This document shows positions 1-6,881 of a stretch of 9,765 nt of DNA, one piece after another. Under the pieces are notes generated by a model that ran no database searches, had not been told where the DNA came from, and worked only from the letters and a program-made list of their open reading frames with translations. Each line of letters opens with the position of its first letter. Position 1 is the stretch's first letter. A program made the position numbers and the translations under genes. The stretch comes from Pseudaeromonas sp041441555 (lineage in GTDB: Bacteria > Pseudomonadota > Gammaproteobacteria > Enterobacterales > Aeromonadaceae), in assembly GCA_041441555.1 (NCBI GenBank), contig JASDSW010000083.1, positions 1-9,765 of the forward strand, read 5' to 3'.

Positions 1-143
1 TGTATACCCTGCGAAAAATTCCCAAGCGAACCGATTCGGTCAACTTTTCCGGATACAAATTCGAAGTGGTGGATATCGACAGTTATAAAATCGACCAACT
101 TCTGGTTACCCAGTTACCGGCCAGTAGCAGCGATGGCGTTTGA
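1..143 (+). CDS. CNNM/CorC-HlyC family membrane protein, C-terminal end (partial)
   Basis: Only the last 46 codons are present, read in frame from base 3 to the TGA at 141-143. The tail contains FEVVDIDSYKIDQLLVTQL. This is the usual end of the CorC_HlyC transporter-associated domain in UPF0053/CNNM proteins such as YtfL (PaeA) and CorB. Full-length members are inner-membrane proteins with an N-terminal DUF21 membrane domain and CBS domains, linked to divalent-cation or polyamine efflux. The 'DQLLVT' ending makes me favour the YtfL/PaeA branch, but with the N-terminal part outside the window the subfamily and substrate cannot be assigned. The abgA-like gene starts 21 bases after the stop with no terminator between, so the two are probably one operon. 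Confidence 0.75.
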   Translation, partial: YTLRKIPKRTDSVNFSGYKFEVVDIDSYKIDQLLVTQLPASSSDGV

Positions 144-153
144 TTAATTTGCT

Positions 154-157
154 GGAG
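154..157 (+). promoter_or_regulatory. Ribosome binding site deciding the abgA start
   Basis: GGAG lies 7 bases before the ATG at 165 but only 1 base before the in-frame ATG at 159. The spacing therefore favours initiation at 165. Confidence 0.6.
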
Positions 158-164
158 CATGTTC

Positions 165-1454
165 ATGCATGAAAAATTAATTCATTGGCGCCGTGATTTT
201 CACCGGTTTCCAGAGCCTGCTTGGTGTGAGTATCGAACCAGCAGTCTGATCGCGGCGGAATTAGCCAAGGCCGGCTATCTCATCAAATTGGGTGACCAGA
301 TCGTCTCCAGATCCGCCATCATGGGGCGCACCCTTGATGAGGAGCAGGAAAAAAGACGCGCGTTAGCACAAGGAGCCGATCCTCACTGGCTAGAGTCGAT
401 GCGGATCACCGGGCTCATTGCCGAGCTGGATACCGGCAAGCCAGGTCCCTGTGTGGCACTGCGCGTGGATCTCGATGCCGTACGCTTGCAGGAGTCGATG
501 GAGGAGCAACATCTTCCCTATCGCGCCGGGTTTGCCTCCGAGATCCCCGGCTGTATGCATGGCTGCGGTCACGATGGCCATGCCGCCCTGGGGTTGGTCC
601 TCGGATTAGCCCTGGCTCGGCAACGTGAGACATTGTGCGGCCGCATCAAATTGATCTTCCAGCCCGCCGAAGAGGGTTGCCGCGGGGGCAAAGCCATCGC
701 CTTGGGTGGTGAATTGGATGATGTTGATTTTCTGTATGCCATCCATCTGGGGATCCACGCCGGGACAGGCGAATTAGTGGTTTGTCCCGATGGCTTCTTG
801 AGTTCTACCAAATTCGATGTGGAGTTCATGGGCCGGGCCGCCCATGCCGGTCTTGAGCCAAATGCCGGAGCCAATGCGCTGGCGGCAGCCTGCCAGGCGG
901 TGAGTCAGATGTTGGCCATTCCGCCGCATCGGGATGGGATGACGCGCTTGAATATTGGTCAACTCCATGCCGGTGTTGAGCGAAACGTCATCCCGGCCTA
1001 CGCCTTGTTGCAAGGCGAAACGCGCGGCGCCAGCGCAGCGCTCAATGATTATGTTTTTTCCGCCGTGCAGCGGATCGTGCAAGGTTGCGCATTGGGTCAT
1101 GGAGTGGATTATCAGATCCGCCGCCAAGGTGAGGCGATCGGCATTGAGAACTCCCCTGCCCTGGTTCATGCCGTCACCCTGGTCGCCAGCGGACTCGGCT
1201 TTTCAGTCATACATAGCCGGCCATTTGGTGCCAGTGATGATGCCGGCTTCATGGTGGACCGAGTTCAGAAAAATGGCGGACAAGCCGTTTATCTGGTCTT
1301 GGGGGCTGATTTAACGGCCGGACATCATGCCAGCAACTTTGATTTTGATGAACAGGCCCTCGCCCCAGGGTTGGCCTTGCTGACTCGGTTATTTGAACAA
1401 CACCTGACGCACCCGGCCGATGAATCGCAGGATCACTGCGGCGACGTTGGATAA
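165..1454 (+). CDS. abgA: AbgA-like M20 family amidohydrolase
   Basis: A 429-residue zinc-dependent M20D peptidase. It matches E. coli AbgA (436 aa), the subunit of p-aminobenzoyl-glutamate hydrolase that splits the folate breakdown product into p-aminobenzoate and glutamate. Visible motifs, numbered from the ATG at 165: VDLD near 101-104, the metal-binding MHGCGHDGH at 131-139, QPAEEG at 166-171 with the catalytic/metal glutamates, a ligand histidine in AIHLG at about 194, the dimerisation (lid) domain from about 210 to 325, and AGHH near 385-388 followed by FDFDEQ. The AbgA-like insertion between the N-terminal helix and the first metal motif (residues 45-80) is also present. The start is set by the GGAG spacing; an ATG at 159 would add two residues. 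In E. coli AbgA works with AbgB and the transporter AbgT. Neither is visible here, so the substrate may be another N-acyl or peptide-like amide. It probably shares a transcript with the CNNM gene 21 bases upstream. Confidence 0.85.
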   Translation: MHEKLIHWRRDFHRFPEPAWCEYRTSSLIAAELAKAGYLIKLGDQIVSRSAIMGRTLDEEQEKRRALAQGADPHWLESMRITGLIAELDTGKPGPCVALRVDLDAVRLQESMEEQHLPYRAGFASEIPGCMHGCGHDGHAALGLVLGLALARQRETLCGRIKLIFQPAEEGCRGGKAIALGGELDDVDFLYAIHLGIHAGTGELVVCPDGFLSSTKFDVEFMGRAAHAGLEPNAGANALAAACQAVSQMLAIPPHRDGMTRLNIGQLHAGVERNVIPAYALLQGETRGASAALNDYVFSAVQRIVQGCALGHGVDYQIRRQGEAIGIENSPALVHAVTLVASGLGFSVIHSRPFGASDDAGFMVDRVQKNGGQAVYLVLGADLTAGHHASNFDFDEQALAPGLALLTRLFEQHLTHPADESQDHCGDVG

Positions 1455-1954
1455 AACTCGACTCGCCGGTTGACGGCCCGCCCCTGAGAACTACTGTTGG
1501 GCGCCACCGGGCTTGATTCGCCAGCCGAGCTCTCGAGCAATTTGGCGTTATCCACGCCATGGGCCTGCAGATAGAAGGCAGCCGCTTGCGCTCGGCGCTC
1601 ACCCAATTGCTGATTGTCGCTCGCCGAGCCAATGCTGTCGGTATGGCCCTGCAGCAAGATGGTCACCGGCTGGTCTATCGAGGCGGCCGCCATGCAATCG
1701 AGAGTTGGTTCATCCTCCGCCCTCACTTGAGTGCGCGCAAAATCAAAGTGTATGGGTTGAGCAGCAGTCAATTGATTGCCGCTCATCACCACCAGCCCCT
1801 CACACCGAGCGGGCAACGACGAGGTATAGGGCACGGGCTCTGCAAGCCAGATCTCCTGCTCAAGCGGTTCGCGGTTGGTAGTGCACCCCTGAGCGGCCAG
1901 CAAACACCACGAGATCACCCCGATTTCTGTGAACCATCTTCCGTCAGCTCTCAT
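1433..1954 (-). CDS. Small OmpA-domain lipoprotein
   Basis: A 173-residue envelope protein. Residues 1-23 form a short signal peptide ending in AAQG before Cys24. This fits the permissive lipobox pattern but lacks the usual Leu at -3. Threonine at +2 predicts outer-membrane sorting. Residues of about 67-168 form an OmpA C-terminal domain: PIHFDFARTQV, then GHTDSIGSASDNQQLGERRA (103-122) and the closing GRAVNRRVEF. Asp106 and Arg121 correspond to the pair that holds diaminopimelate of peptidoglycan in OmpA-like domains, so the protein should tether the outer membrane to the wall. There is no beta-barrel, which makes it Pal/YiaD-like in design but not orthologous to Pal as far as I can tell. 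A strong TAGGAG lies 6 bases before the ATG. The gene is divergent from lon and overlaps the end of abgA by 22 bases. Confidence 0.8.
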   Translation of the reverse strand: MRADGRWFTEIGVISWCLLAAQGCTTNREPLEQEIWLAEPVPYTSSLPARCEGLVVMSGNQLTAAQPIHFDFARTQVRAEDEPTLDCMAAASIDQPVTILLQGHTDSIGSASDNQQLGERRAQAAAFYLQAHGVDNAKLLESSAGESSPVAPNSSSQGRAVNRRVEFYPTSPQ

Positions 1955-2043
1955 CGTTTACTCCTACACTAAACCCAAGCAGTTGTAGAGAGCATCATCA
2001 GGCTCTCGAGCGAGCTGCCATCTTATCACTGAGACAATATTTC
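1955..2043. promoter_or_regulatory. Divergent intergenic region between the OmpA-like gene and lon
   Basis: These 89 bases must carry control for both divergent genes. An inverted repeat GAGAGC (1988-1993) / GCTCTC (2002-2007) with an 8-base spacer sits in the middle and could be an operator or hairpin. I see no good sigma70 or heat-shock (sigma32) promoter pair for lon, nor a convincing one for the OmpA-like gene. Confidence 0.35.
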
Positions 2044-4473
2044 ATGGTGACCAGGATGAGCAATGCCGATGCCAATTCAACGGAACAAAACCCAACCGGC
2101 CTGATCTTACAAGGCCAGGATCGACCTACCCAACTCTATGTTATTCCGATCTTTGGACGTCCCTTTTTACCCGCACAAATCCTGCCGGTACAGATCCAGG
2201 CTGATCCTTGGCGCAAGACCATCGAGCGGGTGGCAAACACTCCCCACAAGATGGTGGCCCTATTGCGGATCAGCGATGAGAAGGAGCGTGACCCGGATAC
2301 GCCGCTGCCCGATATTACGCCAACTACTGGATGTGCCGTGCGGATCCTGCATGCCAGCTCCGGCGATGGTGAGTTGCAATTCGTTGCCGAAGGGATCGAG
2401 CGGGTCGAAATCGTCAATTGGCTCAGTCACAAACCACCCTATCTGGTTGAGGTCCGCTACCCGCCGGTGAAACTAGCGGAAGGCCGCAGTGACACAGAAA
2501 TCAAAGCGTATGCCATGGCATTGATCTCGGCGATTAAAGAGCTGCTGCCGATCAACCCCTTATATAGTGAGGAATTAAAACAATATCTCGATCGTTTCAA
2601 CCCGAATGATCCCTCGCCACTGGCCGATTGCGCTGCGGCGATCACCACCGCCAGCGGCGATGAATTACAAGAGATCCTGGATACCCCGTTGGTCTATGAA
2701 CGGCTGCAAAAATCGTTGGCCCTGGTTAAAAAAGAGATCGAAGTCGCCAAGTTGCATAACCAGATCCGCGACGAGGTCAATCGCAGCATCAATGAACGTC
2801 AGCGGGAATTCTTTTTACGAGAACAACTCAAGGTGATCCAACGCGAATTGGGATTGGAGAAAGACGATAAGACCGCCGAGATTGAAACCTTCAGCAAGCG
2901 GATGGCTGATAGAACCGTGCCGGATTTAGTTCAGCAACGTTTCGACGAAGAGCTTGGCAAGCTGAAAATATTAGAGGCAGGCTCCCCCGAATATGCGGTG
3001 ACGCGCAATTACCTGGACTGGATCAGTCAGGTCCCCTGGGGCTGCTACCACCAGGACAAGTTGGATATCAAACAGGCTCGCCGGATCCTCGATGCCGATC
3101 ATGATGGTCTTGAAGATGTCAAAGAGCGGATCATCGAGTTTCTCGCCGTCGCCGTTTTCAAACACGATGTCAGTGGCGCCATCATGCTGCTGATCGGTCC
3201 TCCCGGTGTTGGGAAAACCTCGATCGGTCATTCGATTGCCAAGGCGCTGGGGCGTCCTTTTTACCGATTCAGTGTTGGCGGGATGCGCGACGAAGCCGAG
3301 ATCAAGGGGCACAGGCGCACCTACATCGGCGCCATGCCGGGCAAATTGGTTCAGGCCCTCAAAGAATCGAAGGTGATGAATCCGGTCATCATGCTCGATG
3401 AAATCGATAAGTTAGGCGCCAGTCACCAAGGCGATCCGGCCTCGGCACTACTTGAGACTCTCGATCCGGAGCAGAACCATAACTTCTTAGATCATTATCT
3501 GGATTTGCGTCTGGATCTCTCCAAGTGTCTGTTCCTCTGCACCGCCAATACGCTGGATGCCATTCCGGCACCGCTGCTCGATCGCATGGACATGATCCGG
3601 TTATCGGGGTATCTGGCGGAAGAGAAAATGGCCATCGCCCGTCATCACCTGTGGCCCAGACAACTGCTCAGAGCGGGCGTCGACAAGAAGCAGTTGCAGA
3701 TCACCGACGGAGCCATCCGGCGGATCATCGAGAATTACGCCCGTGAATCGGGGGTGCGCAGTCTCGAAAAGCAGTTAGCCCGTATCATCCGTAAGGCCGT
3801 CGTCACGCTGATCGACAATCCAAGCGAGCAAATTCGTATCAAGGCGGCCGATATCGAATCGTACCTGGGGTCGCCCTTATTCCGCTTAGAGCCGGCTCTA
3901 TCCGGGATCGGCATAGTGACGGGATTGGCGTGGACAGCGCTGGGCGGGGCAACCTTGCCCGTCGAGGCTAGCGTGATCAATCAATCGGGCCGCAGCCTGA
4001 AACTGACCGGACAGCTCGGTGATGTCATGAAAGAGTCTGCCGAGCTGGCGTATAGCTATGTCTGCGCCAATCTCAAGCAATTGGATGCCGATCCCCACTG
4101 TTTTGATCAGGCCAGCATTCACCTGCATGTTCCGGAAGGAGCAACGCCCAAAGACGGTCCCAGCGCCGGGATCACCATGGCCTGCGCCTTGCTTTCGTTG
4201 GCGCTGAATCGAGCCCCGAATAAGGGATATGCCATGACGGGGGAACTCACGCTGACCGGGCAGGTGTTGGCCATTGGTGGCGTTCGCGAAAAGGTCATCG
4301 CGGCAAAGCGACAAGGCATCCACCACCTCATCATGCCCAATGCCAATCAAGGGGATGTGGAAGAGTTGCCCGCGCACGTTCGAGTCGGGATCCAGTTTAC
4401 CTTTGCCAGTCATTTCAAAGAGGTGGCACGAACGCTCTTTTTCGAGGGCAAACAGCCTCGTGAAGGAAAGTAA
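2044..4473 (+). CDS. ATP-dependent Lon-type protease, AsrA-like second Lon
   Basis: An 809-residue cytoplasmic AAA+ serine protease (family S16). Order of parts: N-terminal Lon substrate-binding domain (about 30-235), a helical linker with coiled-coil character (about 235-320), an AAA+ module with Walker A GPPGVGKT at 385-392 and Walker B IMLDEID at 449-455, and a Lon protease domain from about 620. The Ser-Lys dyad is intact: Ser707 in PKDGPSAG and Lys750 in GGVREK. The N-terminus (IFGRPFLPAQILPVQI, then DPWRKTIERVANTP) resembles, from memory, the Pseudomonas AsrA group of secondary Lons rather than canonical LonA of about 784 aa. AsrA has been linked to heat-shock and aminoglycoside stress responses. 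Two starts compete. ATG 2044 has only a poor GAGA 9 bases upstream; ATG 2056 has GGTGA 5 bases upstream and would shorten the protein by four residues. No U-tract terminator follows on this strand. Confidence 0.92.
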   Translation: MVTRMSNADANSTEQNPTGLILQGQDRPTQLYVIPIFGRPFLPAQILPVQIQADPWRKTIERVANTPHKMVALLRISDEKERDPDTPLPDITPTTGCAVRILHASSGDGELQFVAEGIERVEIVNWLSHKPPYLVEVRYPPVKLAEGRSDTEIKAYAMALISAIKELLPINPLYSEELKQYLDRFNPNDPSPLADCAAAITTASGDELQEILDTPLVYERLQKSLALVKKEIEVAKLHNQIRDEVNRSINERQREFFLREQLKVIQRELGLEKDDKTAEIETFSKRMADRTVPDLVQQRFDEELGKLKILEAGSPEYAVTRNYLDWISQVPWGCYHQDKLDIKQARRILDADHDGLEDVKERIIEFLAVAVFKHDVSGAIMLLIGPPGVGKTSIGHSIAKALGRPFYRFSVGGMRDEAEIKGHRRTYIGAMPGKLVQALKESKVMNPVIMLDEIDKLGASHQGDPASALLETLDPEQNHNFLDHYLDLRLDLSKCLFLCTANTLDAIPAPLLDRMDMIRLSGYLAEEKMAIARHHLWPRQLLRAGVDKKQLQITDGAIRRIIENYARESGVRSLEKQLARIIRKAVVTLIDNPSEQIRIKAADIESYLGSPLFRLEPALSGIGIVTGLAWTALGGATLPVEASVINQSGRSLKLTGQLGDVMKESAELAYSYVCANLKQLDADPHCFDQASIHLHVPEGATPKDGPSAGITMACALLSLALNRAPNKGYAMTGELTLTGQVLAIGGVREKVIAAKRQGIHHLIMPNANQGDVEELPAHVRVGIQFTFASHFKEVARTLFFEGKQPREGK

Positions 4474-4508
4474 CGAATGGGGGCGATTTGAGGCTTGGTT
4501 AAATCAAC

Positions 4509-4535
4509 AAAAAAGCCGCTGAGAATCTCAGCGGC
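4509..4535 (-). terminator. Intrinsic terminator of tRNA-fMet
   Basis: On the minus strand a near-perfect hairpin with arms 4526-4535 and 4515-4524 (GCCGCTGAGA / TCTCAGCGGC) is followed by six U residues (A-run 4509-4514 on the plus strand). It begins 8 bases after the tRNA CCA end. The plus-strand side has no U-tract, so it is unlikely to end the lon transcript efficiently as an intrinsic terminator. Confidence 0.9.
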
Positions 4536-4543
4536 CTGAAAAT

Positions 4544-4620
<77 letters not shown>

Positions 4621-4632
4621 TCAATGAGAGGC

Positions 4633-4660
4633 ATGATAGCAAAAAGTAGACTTATGTCAA
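4633..4660 (-). promoter_or_regulatory. Sigma70-like promoter of tRNA-fMet
   Basis: On the minus strand a perfect -35 TTGACA (4655-4660) and a -10 TATCAT (4633-4638) are separated by 16 bases. The expected start near 4626 leaves a leader of only about 6 bases before the mature tRNA. The discriminator just after the -10 begins GCC, a GC-rich character typical of stable-RNA promoters under stringent control; the regulation is inferred. Confidence 0.85.
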
Positions 4661-4699
4661 ATTTATTTCGTGAACACCCAGATGGGTAGCGAGATCCAC

Positions 4700-4728
4700 T
4701 TAGACTGAAGCCGTGTACAGAATTTAAT
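4700..4728 (+). promoter_or_regulatory. Weak candidate promoter for glgX
   Basis: TTTAAT at 4723-4728 resembles a -10 box (5 of 6). The hexamer 17 bases upstream (TTAGAC, 4700-4705) is a poor -35. It lies in the gap divergent from the tRNA promoter, the only place for a glgX promoter, but the match is weak and an activator would probably be needed. Confidence 0.3.
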
Positions 4729-4784
4729 CGGCATGGATTGGGATTTTATACAGCCCGGCGAACAGACCACCGGTTGGGGATGCT

Positions 4785-6866
4785 ATGAAGGTGAGCAAGG
4801 GACATTGTCGACAACTTGGGGCCACGCTGGAAAACGGCGGTGTAAACTTTGCGATCTGGGCTCGTCTGGCCAGCAGCGTGGAGCTTTTGCTGTTTGCATC
4901 AGACACGGACACCCAACCGCAGATCATTCGCCTATCCCCAGGTGAGAATCGTACCGCCTACTACTGGCACCTGTTTGTGGAGGGCATCGGGGATGGCCAG
5001 CTCTATGGCTGGCGGATCAATGGCCCCTGGCGGCCCTACGAAGGGACCCGTTTCGACGCCGAAAAGGTGTTGCTGGATCCATACAGCCAGGAGGTTTCGC
5101 TCGGACCACACTATGATCGGCAGGCCGCGGCGCGTCCGGGTTCTAACCTGCATTGCTGCGCGAAAAGTGTGGTGGTGGATATGCAAAACTACGACTGGTC
5201 CGGCGACTGTTCTCCGCAGCACGCCATGTCGCGTTCCATCATCTATGAGATGCATGTCGGTGGGTTTACCAAGGATCCCGCCTCGGGGGTACCTGCCAGT
5301 AAACGGGGTACCTATGCCGGGCTTATCGAGAAGATCCCCTATCTCATATCGTTGGGCATCACGGCGGTGGAATTATTGCCCGTATTCCAGTTCGATCCAC
5401 AAGACGCCCCGGCCGGGAAAGACAACTATTGGGGCTATAGTCCGATGTCGTTCTTTGCCCCGCATAGCGGTTATTCGAGCAACCGCTCGATCAAAGGGGC
5501 CGTCAACGAATTTCGCGACATGGTCAAGGCACTTCATCGAGCCGGCATCGAGGTCATTTTGGATGTGGTCTATAACCACACCGCCGAAGGCGGCGATGAC
5601 GGCCCCCTGTTCTGCTTTCGTGGCATAGACCATGAGGCCTATTACATTCTCGACCCCAAGAGCCGGCGCAACACCAACTATTCAGGATGTGGCAATACCC
5701 TCAACGGCTCTCATGCCGTCACCAAACATCTGATTATCGACAGTCTGCGCTACTGGCGCACCCATATGCATGTGGATGGATTTCGCTTTGATTTGGCGTC
5801 GATCCTCTCGCGCGATGAAGATGGCAATCCGCTGGTCTATCCCCCGACCCTGCTGGCGATTGACACCGATCCGGTACTCGCTGACTGCAAGATGATTGCC
5901 GAGGCCTGGGATGCCGGAGGTCTGTATCAGGTTGGCTCGCTGGCCGGCTCGCGCTGGCGGGAATGGAACGGCCAGTTCCGCGATGATGTGCGTCGTTTCA
6001 TCAAGTCCGATGCCGACACCATCCACCCGTTTGCCAACCGCATGACCGGCAGCCCGGATATTTATCAATTCACCCATTCGGATCCGGAAAAGAGCATCAA
6101 TTTTGTCACCTGCCACGATGGTTTTACCTTGTGGGATCTGGTCTGCTACAACCAGAAACATAATGAAGCCAATGGGGAAAACAACCGCGACGGCATGTCC
6201 GACAACTACAGCTGGAATCACGGTACGGAAGGAGAATCCAGCGATCAGGAGATCGAGCGGCTGCGGATCCGTCAGTGCAAGAATCTGCTCACGGCGACCA
6301 TGTTGTCGATCGGAACGCCCATGCTGTTGATGGGGGACGAATTGCTGCGTACCCAACAGGGCAATAACAACGCCTATTGTCAGAATAACGCCATCAGCTG
6401 GATGAACTGGCGACCGAGCCCCCGTTCGGAGGAGATGCACCGCTACGTCAAGGCGCTCATTCAATATCGCAAGTACCTGTTCAGCCGCTCGTGCCACGAG
6501 GGCATGATGGTGTCGTTGGCTGAAGTATTGCACCGCTCGGAAATCTGCTGGCACGGGGTTCAGGCCTATTTGCCCGATTGGGGGACTCACTCCCACGCCT
6601 TGGCGATGTCGGCCATCTCCTTGGATGTCAAAGTCGCCATCTATGTGATTTTCAACGCGTATTGGGCACCGCTGACCTTTAACTTGCCGTTGCCACCGCA
6701 AGATATTGATGGCAATTGGCGACGGATCCTCGATACCGCGTTGCCCTCGCCTCACGACATCATCCCGCTGGGCGAACCCTTGCCAGAAATCAAAGGGAGT
6801 TATGAGGTAGCCCCCCGCTCCGCCTGTCTATTCGTCTGTGGCGGCTTTCATCAGCGGGCCAAATGA
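4785..6866 (+). CDS. glgX: Isoamylase-type glycogen debranching enzyme
   Basis: A 693-residue cytoplasmic glycoside hydrolase of family GH13 (isoamylase/GlgX group, probably GH13_11). It cuts alpha-1,6 branches from glycogen, usually after phosphorylase has shortened the outer chains. An N-terminal CBM48-like beta domain (about 8-105, including GVNFAIWARLASSVEL and GWRINGPWRPYEGTRF) precedes the catalytic barrel. Conserved regions are intact: DVVYNH at 260-265, DGFRFD at 331-336 with nucleophile Asp336, IAEAWD with acid/base Glu373, and CHDGF with Asp445. A C-terminal beta domain closes the protein. ATG 4785 is the first possible start, since the frame has a stop at 4725-4727; GGGGA lies 4 bases upstream. 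From memory the barrel (KRGTYAGLIEKIPYL, LPVFQFDPQDAP, SRWREWNGQFRDDVR) looks closer to the cyanobacterial/soil-bacterial GlgX subtype than to E. coli GlgX (657 aa). No glgB, glgC, glgA or glgP lies beside it. Confidence 0.88.
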   Translation: MKVSKGHCRQLGATLENGGVNFAIWARLASSVELLLFASDTDTQPQIIRLSPGENRTAYYWHLFVEGIGDGQLYGWRINGPWRPYEGTRFDAEKVLLDPYSQEVSLGPHYDRQAAARPGSNLHCCAKSVVVDMQNYDWSGDCSPQHAMSRSIIYEMHVGGFTKDPASGVPASKRGTYAGLIEKIPYLISLGITAVELLPVFQFDPQDAPAGKDNYWGYSPMSFFAPHSGYSSNRSIKGAVNEFRDMVKALHRAGIEVILDVVYNHTAEGGDDGPLFCFRGIDHEAYYILDPKSRRNTNYSGCGNTLNGSHAVTKHLIIDSLRYWRTHMHVDGFRFDLASILSRDEDGNPLVYPPTLLAIDTDPVLADCKMIAEAWDAGGLYQVGSLAGSRWREWNGQFRDDVRRFIKSDADTIHPFANRMTGSPDIYQFTHSDPEKSINFVTCHDGFTLWDLVCYNQKHNEANGENNRDGMSDNYSWNHGTEGESSDQEIERLRIRQCKNLLTATMLSIGTPMLLMGDELLRTQQGNNNAYCQNNAISWMNWRPSPRSEEMHRYVKALIQYRKYLFSRSCHEGMMVSLAEVLHRSEICWHGVQAYLPDWGTHSHALAMSAISLDVKVAIYVIFNAYWAPLTFNLPLPPQDIDGNWRRILDTALPSPHDIIPLGEPLPEIKGSYEVAPRSACLFVCGGFHQRAK

Positions 6867-6877
6867 GCGAGGCCCGC
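6854..6877. terminator. Possible weak hairpin between convergent glgX and ybjD
   Basis: GCGGGCC (6854-6860) and GGCCCGC (6871-6877) form a 7-bp stem with a 10-base loop that spans the glgX stop codon. Neither strand has a proper U-tract; the plus strand continues CGATTTATCC. It may slow or stop transcription in the 15-base gap between the two converging genes, but it is not a classic terminator. Confidence 0.3.
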
Positions 6878-6881
6878 CGAT

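Noticed and set aside
1559..1972. 137-codon open frame on plus over the OmpA-like gene
   Set aside because: The minus strand gives a clear OmpA domain with peptidoglycan-binding residues; the plus frame has no family features.
3898..4413. 171-codon open frame on minus inside lon
   Set aside because: It lies antisense to the Lon protease domain carrying Ser707 and Lys750; no independent signal.
4733..4945. 70-codon open frame on plus overlapping the glgX start
   Set aside because: It is out of frame with glgX, lacks a ribosome site and has no family resemblance; the glgX frame is clearly the coding one from 4785.
5682..6755. 357-codon open frame on minus, inside glgX
   Set aside because: It is fully antisense to a strong GH13 coding sequence with intact catalytic motifs, resembles no family I know, and is explained by the codon bias of glgX.
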